Shown: positions 11,234 through 22,882, counted from the stretch's first letter. The stretch is 64,000 bases of DNA from Tragulus kanchil (GCA_022376925.1 JAIOJX010000031.1:139394854-139458853); one strand, 5' to 3'. Numbers and translations: made by a program. Notes: generated by a model not told the origin, from the letters alone.

Positions 11234-13520
11234 TAGAGGAAACAAAATCTTTCAGTTGTTGTTCATCTGGGAATATCTAAATGTTTCCTTTACTTTTGAA
11301 GGACACTTTCGCTGCAAAAAAGATTCTTAGTTGACAGCTCTTCTTTCAGCACATTGAATAGATTGGCCTACTGTTTTCAGGCCTCCAAAGTTTCTGATGA
11401 GAAATCTGCTGATATTCTTATTAAGAATCCTTGTATGTGGTGATTCACCTCTTTCTTGCTGCTTTCTAGATTCTCTCTTTGTGCTTAATTTTTGAAAGTT
11501 TAAATATGATGTGTCTTTGTGTGAGTCTCTTTGAGTTTGCTGTTTCTTGAATATTTATATTCATATTTCTCATTAAATTGGAGAATTTTTCAGCCATTAT
11601 TTTTTCCTGCTCCTTCTCACTCTCTCTTCCTTCTGGGACTCCCACCTACAATATGTACAATGTATATATTGATCTGCTTTGGTGTTCCGCAGGTCCTCTG
11701 GCTCTGTTCACTTTACCTCAATATTTTTTCTTTCATTCCTCAGACTTGATCATTTCCATTTTCCTGTGTTCAAATTTTCTGATTCTTTCTTCTGCCTGCA
11801 CATATATGACTTTGAATTCCTCTAGGAAATTTTTCATTTAAGTTGTTTTATTTTTCAGCCCCAGAATTTCTTTCTGTTCCTTTTTTAGATTTTCTATCTC
11901 TTTTTGTATTTCTACTTTGTTTATTATTTTCTTGACTTTCTCCACATCTTCCTTTAGTTCTTTGAGCATCGTTAAGATAGTTGTTTCAAACCCTTTGTTT
12001 AGTAAGTCTGCCTTCAAATCTTTTTCAAGGACAGATTCTGTTAACTTATTTTTTGCCCCATCGAACAGATTACCTTTCTGTTTCTTTGTAGGCCTTATAA
12101 TGTTTCTGTTGAAAACTTGATGTATAAATCTAATAACGTAGCAACTCTCCCTTTCTCAGGTTTTGCTGGATTTTGTCCTTATTTTGTTTACTGTTTTTTG
12201 GTTTTGTAGGCTGTCTTTGTACCAAGGATCAGTCTGAAGTGAAATTTAAGGTCTTCCCAGAATTAAGGTCCTTCTAAGCCCATGTCTTTCCCTAGACAGG
12301 TGTGGTCACTTTATAATGTTCTCTATATATGCAGGTGCTTATGAATTTCCTAGATTTTAATGTCTGGCTCCCGTTCATTTTGGCGATAGAGGAAACAAAA
12401 TCTTTCAGTTGTTGTTCATCTGGGAATTTTGTTTCCTTTACTTTTGAAGGACACTTTTGCTGCAAAAAAGATTCTTAGTTGACAGCTCTTCTTTCAGCAC
12501 ATTGAATAGATTGGCCTACTGTTTTCAGGCCTCCAAAGTTTCTGATGAGAAATCTGCTGATATTCTTATTAAGAATCCTTGTATGTGGTGATTCACCTCT
12601 TTCTTGCTGCTTTCTAGATTCTCTCTTTGTGCTTAATTTTTGAAAGTTTAAATATGATGTGTCTTTGTGTGAGTCTCTTTGAGTTTGCTGTTTCTTGAAT
12701 ATTTATATTCATATTTCTCATTAAATTGGAGAATTTTTCAGCCATTATTTTTTCCTGCTCCTTCTCACTCTCTCTTCCTTCTGGGACTCCCACCTACAAT
12801 ATGTACAATGTATATATTGATCTGCTTTGGTGTTCCGCAGGTCCTCTGGCTCTGTTCACTTTACCTCAATATTTTTTCTTTCATTCCTCAGACTTGATCA
12901 TTTCCATTTTCCTGTGTTCAAATTTTCTGATTCTTTCTTCTGCCTGCACATATATGACTTTGAATTCCTCTAGGAAATTTTTCATTTAAGTTGTTTTATT
13001 TTTCAGCCCCAGAATTTCTTTCTGTTCCTTTTTTAGATTTTCTATCTCTTTTTGTATTTCTACTTTGTTTATTATTTTCTTGACTTTCTCCACATCTTCC
13101 TTTAGTTCTTTGAGCATCGTTAAGATAGTTGTTTCAAACCCTTTGTTTAGTAAGTCTGCCTTCAAATCTTTTTCAAGGACAGATTCTGTTAACTTATTTT
13201 TTGCCCCATCGAACAGATTACCTTTCTGTTTCTTTGTAGGCCTTATAATGTTTCTGTTGAAAACTTGATGTATAAATCTAATAACGTAGCAACTCTCCCT
13301 TTCTCAGGTTTTGCTGGATTTTGTCCTTATTTTGTTTACTGTTTTTTGGTTTTGTAGGCTGTCTTTGTACCAAGGATCAGTCTGAAGTGAAATTTAAGGT
13401 CTTCCCAGAATTAAGGTCCTTCTAAGCCCATGTCTTTCCCTAGACAGGTGTGGTCACTTTATAATGTTCTCTATATATGCAGGTGCTTATGAATTTCCTA
13501 GATTTTAATGTCTGGCTCCC
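11234..13520 (+). repeat. Tandem direct duplication D5, period about 1148-1153 bp
   Basis: Copy A runs 11234-12372 and copy B 12387-13520, with a 14-base linker. A 5-base shortening and base changes sit only about 40 bases into copy B, next to the junction. Segment 11234 to about 11673 is also part of D4 copy B, so it occurs three times (10129, 11234, 12387). Confidence 0.95.
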
Positions 13521-13654
13521 AAAAGGGGGAAAAGTGAAAAATGAAGGTGGGAAGGGTGTTGGCCCTTTCAAAACCTTGGAAGTCCCTTCAGCTGGAGGAG
13601 AAGGTGCTTAGCAATGAGTGGAGGTGTCACAAAGTGTCTGTCCACCTCTGTGTT

Positions 13655-15886
13655 TGCACCTTTGTGAGTAAAAGCACATCAGCCATCAACTAGGACACTG
13701 ATTTTCTGTATTTGGAGGATAGGTTCTTGTCTGTTCACTCTGACTCCCACAAGCTGCTTCAGGAACACAGGTTTGGCTGCCTGAGGGTGAGAGAGAGAGA
13801 ACTGGTTCCATAAGACAAGTTGAAGTTGACCAAGATTAACTGACCAAGATTAACTGAAGTTACCACCCAAGTCTTCTTTTGAAAGTTGCAAGCTTTCAAT
13901 AGACTCTAGGATTCCAAAATAATTCTATCAGACAGATTCCACCAATGTAATTACTGTGCAGGTAGAGAAACAGATTCCTGGTGTTTTCTACTCCGCCACA
14001 TTTTCATTATCTGCTCTTTGTTCTGCTTTCGTTTTTGAAAAATAGTTTCACAAGGTAGAAAATTCTGATTGACAGTTTTTCAGTGTTTTCACAATGTGAC
14101 TTCACTGTCTTCTCATATGCCTTGTTTCTGGTGATACATCTGCTGTAACCCTCTGTACAGAATGTGTTTTTTAAGTCTGTAAAACTTTTTAAGACATATT
14201 TTGAACAATTTGGTTATGATGTGCTTTGGGGTCCTTTTCTTTGTGCTGCTTGTGTTTGGAGTCATTGAACATTTCTTAGGTCTGTAGGTTTATACTTCTC
14301 ATCAAATGTGGGTGAATTTTAACTACTATGACTTCAACTGTGTTTACCTCACCCACCTTATCCTTAAGGAACTCTAATTACATGTATGCTCGGCTGCTGA
14401 ATACTGTCTCATCACTCATTTAGCCTGTTTACTGTCTATTAGTTTTTCTCTTTCACTAATTTTGGGAAGTTTCTATTGCTCTGTCTTTCAGTTCACTCAA
14501 CTTTTACTCTGCAATGTGCCACCTCCTCCCTTAATTCAGACCAGTGTCCTCTTCAGTCTCATCCAGTGTCATCTTCATTCTAAGTAGCTTGATCTATGTC
14601 TTGTTCAAGTCTTCCATTGCTCTCATTAAACTATTTGAGCATATGGAATGTCATCAGAATTCTTTTCATGTCCTTACCTGACAAATCTAACACCTGTACC
14701 AGACCTAGGTCTGTTTTGATTGAGTCATTTTTCTGCACCTTTGTGAGTAAAAGCACATCAGCCATCAACGAGGACACTGATTTTCCGTATTTGGAGGATA
14801 GGTTCTTGTCTGTTCACTCTGACTCCCACAAGCTGCTCCAGGAACACCGGTTTGGCTGCCTGAGGGTGAGAGAGAGGAACTGGTTCATAAGACAAGTTGT
14901 TGACCTTACTGACCAAGATACTGAAGTAACCCAGGTGCTCTTTTGAGAGAGAGACTGGTTCCATAAGACAAGTTGAAGTTGACCAAGATTAACTGACCAA
15001 GATTAACTGAAGTTACCACCCAAGTCTTCTTTTGAAAGTTGCAAGCTTTCAATAGACTCTAGGATTCCAAAATAATTCTATCAGACAGATTCCACCAATG
15101 TAATTACTGTGCAGGTAGAGAAACAGATTCCTGGTGTTTTCTACTCCGCCACATTTTCATTATCTGCTCTTTGTTCTGCTTTCGTTTTTGAAAAATAGTT
15201 TCACAAGGTAGAAAATTCTGATTGACAGTTTTTCAGTGTTTTCACAATGTGACTTCACTGTCTTCTCATATGCCTTGTTTCTGGTGATACATCTGCTGTA
15301 ACCCTCTGTACAGAATGTGTTTTTTAAGTCTGTAAAACTTTTTAAGACATATTTTGAACAATTTGGTTATGATGTGCTTTGGGGTCCTTTTCTTTGTGCT
15401 GCTTGTGTTTGGAGTCATTGAACATTTCTTAGGTCTGTAGGTTTATACTTCTCATCAAATGTGGGTGAATTTTAACTACTATGACTTCAACTGTGTTTAC
15501 CTCACCCACCTTATCCTTAAGGAACTCTAATTACATGTATGCTCGGCTGCTGAATACTGTCTCATCACTCATTTAGCCTGTTTACTGTCTATTAGTTTTT
15601 CTCTTTCACTAATTTTGGGAAGTTTCTATTGCTCTGTCTTTCAGTTCACTCAACTTTTACTCTGCAATGTGCCACCTCCTCCCTTAATTCAGACCAGTGT
15701 CCTCTTCAGTCTCATCCAGTGTCATCTTCATTCTAAGTAGCTTGATCTATGTCTTGTTCAAGTCTTCCATTGCTCTCATTAAACTATTTGAGCATATGGA
15801 ATGTCATCAGAATTCTTTTCATGTCCTTACCTGACAAATCTAACACCTGTACCAGACCTAGGTCTGTTTTGATTGAGTCATTTTTC
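13655..15886 (+). repeat. Complex duplication D6, period 1079 then 1153 bp
   Basis: 13797-14733 is repeated as 14950-15886 with offset 1153. In between, 14734-14949 is a partial re-copy of 13655-13880. Its last 70 bases carry many one-base losses and changes compared with the first copy. That error pattern differs from the clean copies on either side. Confidence 0.9.
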
Positions 15887-16480
15887 TCTTCATCCTGGGT
15901 CATATTCTCCTGCTTCTTTACAGGACTGATAAATTATAAACAGATGCCAAACAAAATAAATTTTCTCTTTTTGCATGCTGGGTATTTTTGTGCTCCTATA
16001 AGTAATTTTGTGCTTTGCTCTGAGCTCAGTTAGGGCCTTCCTCACTCAGACCCTTTGTATGGATCATTCCTGGGCCTCAGTTACCTTCCCCACTTCCATG
16101 TGCCGATTGATGTTCTGCTAAATACTTGAGGAGGGCCCCCTGCAGGTCTCCAGAATTCTCTCTCTCTGCAACTTTCTTTCAGCTTGTTTCTCCTGCAAAC
16201 TCTAGCCATGCTGGGCTCCTGGCTCTCAGCTACATCTCTTCAACACTAGTCTCCTCCAGGTTCCCCCTTCTGTGCCACATCTGGGAAACGCTCTCAAGGC
16301 GGTAAGGTGGAGCAATCATAGGGTTTGCCTCATTTGGTTCCTTTCTTTCAACGAAAACTGATCTTCATTTCTTAACATCCAGTGTCTTGCAAACCATTGT
16401 TTCATGTATTTTGTCTGGTTTTTTGGTTGCTTCAGGCAAGAGGTAAATGTAGTCCATCCTATTCCATTTTAGCTGCAAGC
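14010..16480 (-). mobile_element. Second antisense L1, 5' region only
   Basis: The text around 14040-14350 and 15890-16480 resembles the 5' region of an older L1: 'gattgacagttttt', 'gtgatgtgctttgggg'-like and 'aagaggtaaatgtagtcc' blocks. It follows directly after the 5' end of the first L1. About 1.15 kb of its length comes from D6. No reading frame survives. Confidence 0.55.
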
Positions 16481-16489
16481 CGATACTCC

Positions 16490-16950
16490 CTCACTAACAG
16501 CCAATCAGTCTTCACAACTCAGCTCAAATACCACCTCCTTCAGGCAGCCTTCCCTGATGGCCCACAGAGGAGGTTAAGCACTCCTGCTATGCCCCATTCC
16601 TACCTCCCACACCCAGCCCCAGTGCTGCTTCTATCAGTTCTTATCAGTTTGCATTAGTTTTGTTTATTTGCTCACCTCCCAGGTGATGCTCGTGGCAAAG
16701 AACCTGCCTGCCAATGCAGGAGACATAAGAAAGGCAGGTTCAATCCCTGAGACAGGAAGATCCCTTGGAGGAGGCCATGGCAACCCTCTTCAGTATTCTT
16801 ACCTGGAGATTCCAATGGACAGAGGAGCCTCACAGGCTGCAGTCCAGAGAGTCCCACAGAATCAGACACAACTGAAGCAAGTTAGCACCATTTAGACTGT
16901 AGTTTCCTAAACATACAGATCTGGGTCTTATGAGACACAGAATAGGTGCT
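16490..16950 (+). mobile_element. L2 LINE 3' end, split by a Bov-tA
   Basis: 16510-16680 carries the L2 motif 'cagctcaaataccacctcc' followed by 'gcagccttccctgatgg'. After the SINE, 16891-16950 ends with 'aataggtgcttgataaatg', the L2 3' terminus. The two halves join in order, so the SINE inserted into a pre-existing L2. Confidence 0.7.
16682..16885 (+). mobile_element. Bov-tA SINE inserted in L2
   Basis: Ruminant tRNA-derived SINE: a tRNA-like part with 'cctgccaatgcaggagac' and a B box 'ggttcaatccc', then the Bov-A part 'ggaagatccc...tggacagaggagcc...cagacacaactgaagc'. The extreme 5' end is degenerate. Confidence 0.85.
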
Positions 16951-18559
16951 TGATAAATGTAGACATTTTTCAATGTGTTTTGGCTCCAGAAGCCTGAAAC
17001 ACCATTATCAGGGAGGTTCCCTTGGCACCCGTCAGATATGGGAGACGGGGAAGTTTCATCTAGAAGGATGCGGATGTAAGGAGTCCCTGTGTCCCCAGGG
17101 GCAGGATGCTGACCCGCCTGTTCTGATCTTCAAGAAGTTTGAGTTGGTAGCCAGCTGAGTACCGGTACACTAGGGGCGTTTCAGATGCAAGGGGAGCAGG
17201 CAGACCAGGTAGAAAGCTAACCCAAGGGCTAAGCTTGCCACGGAAGCAGGGAGTCTGTCTCAGAAAGAAATGCCTGTGCAGATGCAGCCGTGTGGTCCCT
17301 CCAAACTTCCCAGCTCCCAAACCCCCAAGGTTCCAGAGAAAACCCTGCCCCCCAACCCAGGCAGTTAGGATGTAAAGCAAGTTTGCAAACTAAAGGGATT
17401 TCAAGTCTGCAGTTGGTGAGTGGAAAAAAAAAAAACCCTCACTCTTTTACAAAGAATGAAAAGGCTTCCCCCACCCTCCTCTTCCTTTCTCTTCAATGAC
17501 AGCATTTCCATGAGAAACTGCTTGATAGGCCTGTTCCCTTTAAATTATTTTCTAACGATCCAGGCAGTCGCACGCGCAGGCTGCCTCTCCTTGGCTCACC
17601 TTTCCTTTCAATTACTTTCCTTCTTAAGCTGAACAATGGCGGCGTCACGGCCCCTCCTTGCTGGGACTGCTGCAACTCAGCGCCTCTGCGGCCGGGTGCC
17701 CAGGCTGGGTTCCGGCTTTGTTCCCCTGACCAGACGGCCGCTGTTTCATCTTTCCGTCTCCCCTTTCTGTGCCATTTAAACTTTAACCTGGTAGTAACTT
17801 TGCTGCCTTGATTCCCGATTCAAAGGCTGGCAGATGAAAAGCCCTCCCCTTGGATGTGGCTTGAAAACTTCATCCCCAGTCTCTCTGTGTCTTTGAACTG
17901 CCTTGGAGCCTTTTTGCCCAAGCCGTTTTATTCTCCCTGGGCCTCGAGCTTTCAGGACTGGGGAATCAGGAAAGGCAGCAATAGGGGCTTCTCACTTGGG
18001 GCCCAAGAGAACCCTAAGTGGCCAGAGTGGGCAACTCATGTGCCCGCCTCCCTCCTGCCGCCTACCGCCTCCCCCTGCTCCTGGGAGCCAGGAGTCTGGC
18101 TCAGGAGACCCGGCTCAGGCCTTCCCGGCTGGTCCCTGCCTTCACCCAGCCCTCCCCCAACTCAGCTTCCCTTCACAAGCCCCAGACCCAGAGCACTTCA
18201 AGGCTTCTAGCCCCAGGTGGGTCCTCCAGAAACTTTTCCCTTTTCAATGCCAGGCAGGCCACTTGCTGTTTCGGATGTCGGGCAAGGCACAATGACAGAA
18301 TTCTGCCATCACAGAAAAATTCAGGTAATCAAGACCAAATGGGACAGTGGGGAAAGGAACAGGAGAGCGTGTTAGAAGTAAACCCCAAAGCAGACCGAAC
18401 TTCTCCTCCTCCAAGCAGGCTCTACACAGCCGGGTGGTGGCTTCGTCGCCCGCGTCCCACACTGAGTCCCCTTTGTTAGATGCTCGACGGCCTTGTTTGT
18501 CCGTGAAGGCAGTCTCCCCACCACCCTTGTATCTGCTAACAGAACTAAAGAACAGTAGA
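16951..18559. other. Single-copy non-coding DNA with a possible regulatory core
   Basis: I recognise no repeat or coding exon. Two stretches stand out. 17480-17575 is AT-balanced, low-CpG and looks like a constrained element. 17633-17720 is CpG-richer and contains 'acaatggcggcg', which fits the YY1 site seen near many TATA-less starts. Open frames of 118-153 codons at 17854-18479 lie in three overlapping frames with biased composition and are unlikely to be exons. Confidence 0.4.
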
Positions 18560-18949
18560 GTGGGTTGAATGGTGGCCTTCCAACAGGTATGCCCACATCC
18601 CCCACCCCGGGAATCTGTTAACTGACCTCATTTAGTGAGAGGCTCTCTGCAGACGTAACAAAGGATCTTGAAATGAGGAGAGCATTCTGGATTAGTCAGG
18701 GGCACCTAACTTTTTGAGAGACACACAGAGGACAGGAGGAGGCTACGTGGCCATGGAGGCGGAGAGTGGAGCAATGTAGCCACAAGTCAAGGAACCCCCA
18801 GGGCTACCCGAAGCCACAAGAGACAAGGAATGAAGTGTCCCCTGACGCCTTCGGGGGACACACAGCCCTGCGGACACCATGATTCTGGACTTCCGTTCTC
18901 CAAACCTGCAGGAGTACATTCCTGTTCTTTCAAGTCACTAAGCTTGTAG

Positions 18950-19164
18950 GGCTTCCGAGGTGGCTCAATGGTAAAGAACCCACCTGCCAATGCAGGAGAT
19001 GTAAGAGATGCGGGTTCGATCCCTAGGTCAGAAAGATCCCCTGGAGGAGGGCACGGCAACCCACTCCAGTATTCCTGCCTAGAGAATCCCATGGACAGAG
19101 GAGCCTGGTGAGCTACAGCCCATGGGGAAACAAAGAGTCAGACACAACTGAGCAACAACACTTT

Positions 19165-19166
<2 letters not shown>
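18950..19166 (+). mobile_element. Bov-tA SINE with target-site duplication
   Basis: Flanked by agcttgtag at 18941-18949 and 19203-19211. It has the tRNA-like head, the B box 'gggttcgatccc' and a Bov-A body, followed by a CA microsatellite at its 3' end. A second copy lies at 20064-20280 through D7. Confidence 0.9.

Positions 19167-19200
<34 letters not shown>
19167..19200 (+). repeat. (CA)n microsatellite (17 units; copy at about 20281-20318)
   Basis: Perfect CA dinucleotide run at the 3' end of the Bov-tA, 34 bases here and about 38 in the second copy. Confidence 0.98.
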
Positions 19201-19203
<3 letters not shown>

Positions 19204-19496
19204 CTTGTAGTGAGTTGTTACATCAGGCTCAGGGAACTAATATAAGCATGAAAAGGTGTAGAGAGAGTTTTCCTAGGTTTTCACAGTTCTCACCAGCATC
19301 TGATACTGTAGGGGAGATGTGCTGGGCACCCCCTCTTCTTCCTCAGGGTGTGATCATCTCTACCTGCACCTCCACACAGCCAGCCTGAGGATGGTGGCAG
19401 GATAGAGGTGGAGAGGGCTTGTGCAAGGCCTGGCAGGAATGAGCAATGGTTCCAGCTAGAGGAGGATCTTAAAGGGACAACCTGAACCTAAATCGG

Positions 19497-19703
19497 GGCT
19501 TCCCAGGTGGCACTAGAGGTAAAGCACCCACCACTCAAAGCAGAAGACATAAGAGACGCGCGTTTGATCCCTGGGTCAGGAAGATCCCTGGAGGAGGAAT
19601 TGGCAACCCACTCCAGGATTCTTGCATGGACAATCCAGAATTCTGATGGGCTATGGTCCATAGGGTCGCTAAGAGTCGGCCACGACTGAAGTGACTTAGC
19701 ACG
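19497..19703 (+). mobile_element. Bov-tA SINE with target-site duplication
   Basis: Starts 'ggggcttcccaggtgg' and ends 'gacttagcacgg'. aacctaaatc flanks it at 19486-19495 and again at about 19710. Further copies at 20613-20821 (D7) and 21717-21917 (D8) are the same insertion, as shown by shared flanks. Confidence 0.9.
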
Positions 19704-20063
19704 GAGACAAACCTAAATCATATCTCCTGGTGGAAAACAGGTCACATCTGGGTTTGGGGTAGACCAGAAATCCACCTGCATGATGATCTGAGAATCCCTT
19801 TGAGTAGCATTCTTTCTAAAGGAAGAACAAGACAGCCCGCTTAAGAGGTTCAAGCATAGGGTGGCCATGGAGGCGGAGAGTGGAGCAATGTAGCCACAAG
19901 TCAAGGAACCCCCAGGGCTACCCGAAGCCACAAGAGACAAGGAATGAAGTGTCCCCTGACGCCTTCGGGGGACACACAGCCCTGCGGACACCATGATTCT
20001 GGACTTCCGTTCTCCAAACCTGCAGGAGTACATTCCTGTTCTTTCAAGTCACTAAGCTTGTAG

Positions 20064-20279
20064 GGCTTCCGAGGTGGCTCAATGGTAAAGAACCCACCTG
20101 CCAATGCAGGAGATGTAAGAGATGCGGGTTCGATCCCTAGGTCAGAAAGATCCCCTGGAGGAGGGCACGGCAACCCACTCCAGTATTCCTGCCTAGAGAA
20201 TCCCATGGACAGAGGAGCCTGGTGGGCTACAGTCTATAGGGCCACAAAGAGTTAGACACAACTGAGCATGCACGTGCGT

Positions 20280-20280
<1 letters not shown>
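20064..20280 (+). mobile_element. Bov-tA SINE, second copy through duplication D7
   Basis: Same insertion site as 18950-19166, but its last 60 bases differ ('gggctacagtctatagggcc', 'gcatgcacgtgcgtg') and are closer to the usual Bov-tA sequence. Confidence 0.88.
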
Positions 20281-20321
<41 letters not shown>

Positions 20322-20990
20322 CTTGTAGTGAGTTGTTACATCAGGCTCAGGGAACTAATATAAGCATGAAAAGGTGTAGAGAGAGTTTTCCTAGGTTTTC
20401 ACAGTTCTCACCAGCATCTGATACTGTAGGGGAGATGTGCTGGGCACCCCCTCTTCTTCCTCAGGGTGTGATCATCTCTACCTGCACCTCCACACAGCCA
20501 GCCTGAGGATGGTGGCAGGATAGAGGTGGAGAGGGCTTGTGCAAGGCCTGGCAGGAATGAGCAATGGTTCCAGCTAGAGGAGGATCTTAAAGGGACAACC
20601 TGAACCTAAATCGGGGCTTCCCAGGTGGCACTAGAGGTAAAGCACCCACCACTCAAAGCAGAAGACATAAGAGACGCGCGTTTGATCCCTGGGTCAGGAA
20701 GATCCCTGGAGGAGGAATTGGCAACCCACTCCAGGATTCTTGCATGGACAATCCAGAATTCTGATGGGCTATGGTCCATAGGGTCGCTAAGAGTCGGCCA
20801 CGACTGAAGTGACTTAGCACGGAGACAAACCTAAATCATATCTCCTGGTGGAAAACAGGTCACATCTGGGTTTGGGGTAGACCAGAAATCCACCTGCATG
20901 ATGATCTGAGAATCCCTTTGAGTAGCATTCTTTCTAAAGGAAGAACAAGACAGCCCCGCTTGGCCTTACAGCCAAGGTTCAAGCATAGGG

Positions 20991-21589
20991 TGGCAAGGGG
21001 GCCAGGATTCTACTCTTTGGTTTGTCCGTTCCTCTCCTGGTCCTGGCCCCTAGATGTATGTTTCAAATTGAAACTGTCAACAAAAACTTTTAAAAATGGT
21101 TTTTATTGTCGGAAGACCTCAGGTCCAATGACAGAGAGCGTCAGAGGCTGGGGGAGCAGAGACTTCTCCCCACTTCAGCTGAGGGCTAGGAGGACACCAA
21201 AATGTAGGGAGCTTTTGGCAGCTCAAGCTCAGACCGTCGGCATCGGAGACATGGGCTCAGGAGTGGCTGTGGGACCCGTAGGCAGGAGGGCGCAGGGGAG
21301 GTGGACCCCGCAGAGGGTCTAAGATGTGTCCAGCTGACACCACGGTGCTTAAAAAAGGGGTGTGGAGGCACTGAGAGCAAGGCATCAAAGAGCAGTGCTT
21401 CCAGGTGCGAGGCTAGGCCACTGCAAACAGCTTCTCTGCCAGACGACCCAAAGTGTAATGGAGAGTGCCTCAGCATTTGGTGGCTGACAGGTTGGTTTAT
21501 AAGCCCGCATGACACAAGCCTGGAGAGTCCCCAAACAACTGAGTGACAGTTTGGGCTCTGGCAGGTGCAGGTCACATTGTTCATGTACC
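20991..21589. other. Single-copy non-coding DNA (copy at about 22090-22689)
   Basis: I see no repeat family or coding exon. The stretch 21055-21120 is AT-rich and unremarkable. The longest open frames (134 and 132 codons, opposite strands) overlap each other and carry no recognisable domain. Confidence 0.5.
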
Positions 21590-21706
21590 TGTCTGAGCCA
21601 CCAGGGCAGCCCAGAATACTGGAGTGGGTGGCCTATCCCTTTCCCAGGGAACCTTCCCACCTGGGGACTGAACCCAGATCCTTTACCAACAGAGCTACCA
21701 GGAGGC
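21590..21706 (-). mobile_element. Bov-tA-type SINE fragment, antisense (copy at 22690-22805)
   Basis: 'ctgagccaccagggcagccc', 'aatactggagtgggtggcc' and 'cagatcctttaccaacagagctacc' are the complement of the tRNA-like half and start of a Bov-tA. The element is 5'-half only and is duplicated by D8. Confidence 0.8.
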
Positions 21707-22882
21707 CACTGGATCTGGGGCTTCCCAGGTGGCACTAGAGGTAAAGCACCCACCACTCAAAGCAGAAGACATAAGAGACGTTGATCCCTGGGTCAGGAAG
21801 ATCCCTGGAGGAGGAATTGGCCACCCACTCCAGGATTCTTGCATGGAAAATCCAGAATTCTGATGGGCTATGGTCCATAGGGTCGCTAAGAGTCGGCCAC
21901 GACTGAAGTGACTTAGCACGGAGACAAACCTAAATCATATCTCCTGGTGGAAAACAGGTCACATCTGGGTTTGGGGTAGACCAGAAATCCACCTGCATGA
22001 TGATCTGAGAATCCCTTTGAGTAGCATTCTTTCTAAAGGAAGAACAAGACAGCCCCGCTTGGCCTTACAGCCAAGGTTCAAGCATAGGGTGGCAAGGGGG
22101 CCAGGATTCTACTCTTTGGTTTGTCCGTTCCTCTCCTGGTCCTGGCCCCTAGATGTATGTTTCAAATTGAAACTGTCAACAAAAACTTTTAAAAATGGTT
22201 TTTATTGTCGGAAGACCTCAGGTCCAATGACAGAGAGCGTCAGAGGCTGGGGGAGCAGAGACTTCTCCCCACTTCAGCTGAGGGCTAGGAGGACACCAAA
22301 ATGTAGGGAGCTTTTGGCAGCTCAAGCTCAGACCGTCGGCATCGGAGACATGGGCTCAGGAGTGGCTGTGGGACCCGTAGGCAGGATGGCCCAGTGAAGG
22401 TGGACCCCGCAGAGGGTCTAAGATGTGTCCAGCTGACACCACGGTGCTTAAAAAGGGCTGTGGAGGCACTGAGAGCAAGGCATCAAAGAGCAGTGCTTCC
22501 AGGTGCGAGGCTAGGCCACTGCAAACAGCTTCTCTGCCAGACGACCCAAAGTGTAATGGAGAGTGCCTCAGCATTTGGTGGCTGACAGGTTGGTTTATAA
22601 GCCCGCATGACACAAGCCTGGAGAGTCCCCAAACAACTGAGTGACAGTTTGGGCTCTGGCAGGTGCAGGTCACATTGTTCATGTACCTGTCTGAGCCACC
22701 AGGGCAGCCCAGAATACTGGAGTGAGTGGCCTATCCCTTTCCCAGGGAACCTTCCCCACCTGGGGACTGAACCCAGATCCTTTACCAACAGAGCTACCAG
22801 GGAGGCCCTACATCATTCATTAGCAACATCACTTCGGACCCGCGCTGCTCCCTTTAACCACACTGTGTAGCCACCCTGTGGT

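Larger units (their letters stand above)
9466..11680 (+). repeat. Tandem direct duplication D4, period about 1105 bp
   Basis: Copy A runs 9466-10570 and copy B 10571 to about 11680, directly abutting. The only length difference I see is an A-run near 9727 (11 versus 8). The Bov-A element is carried in both copies. Confidence 0.95.
753..14003 (-). mobile_element. Nearly complete, decayed L1 LINE (L1M-type), antisense
   Basis: Read on the minus strand this is a LINE-1 from 5' end to 3' UTR. The 3' UTR lies at about 753-1200 (the 'gaggtatact' stretch). The 3' half of ORF2 covers about 2660-3460 and 4960-6620. The ORF2 reverse-transcriptase region covers about 7471-9000, where minus-strand frames read like the L1 LPNSF segment. 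The 5' UTR covers about 9130-14000, ending at 'tactccgccac' near 13990, which is the complement of an L1 5' start. No ORF is intact; stops and frameshifts are everywhere. The apparent length is inflated by duplications D1-D6 and by inserted SINEs, an L1 3' end, a Bov-A element and an LTR. Family assignment is from memory of the consensus. Confidence 0.8.
18560..19250 (+). mobile_element. MaLR/MLT1-like LTR, split by a Bov-tA
   Basis: 18560-18660 ('gggttgaatggtgg...acctcatttagtg...tctgcagacgtaac') and 18750-18945 ('gccacaagtcaaggaa...gattctggacttcc...tcaagtcac') follow the order of a mammal-wide MaLR-type LTR. After the SINE, 19202-19250 supplies the 3' end ('gaactaatataagc'). It has no coding region. 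The family name is from memory and could be a related LTR. Confidence 0.55.
18747..20990 (+). repeat. Tandem direct duplication D7, period about 1114-1118 bp
   Basis: Copy A runs 18747-19860 and copy B 19861-20990, abutting. Two differences stand out. About 60 bases before the CA repeat are strongly diverged (around 19110-19166 versus 20224-20280). Copy A also lacks about 12 bases just before the junction ('cccgcttaagagg' against 'cccgcttggccttacagccaagg'). The rest is essentially identical. Confidence 0.95.
20613..22809 (+). repeat. Tandem direct duplication D8, period about 1104-1099 bp
   Basis: Copy A runs 20613-21707 and copy B 21717-22809, with a linker of about 9 bases. Copy B loses 5 bases ('agacgcgcgtttgat' to 'agacgttgat') some 60 bases from the junction. 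Because D7 copy B overlaps D8 copy A, the segment from the Bov-tA to about 20990 occurs three times (19497, 20613, 21717). Confidence 0.95.

Noticed and set aside
19167..19200. CRISPR-like or regularly spaced repeats
   Set aside because: Only microsatellites and SINE pairs are present. There is no array of short repeats with unique spacers, and the DNA is mammalian.
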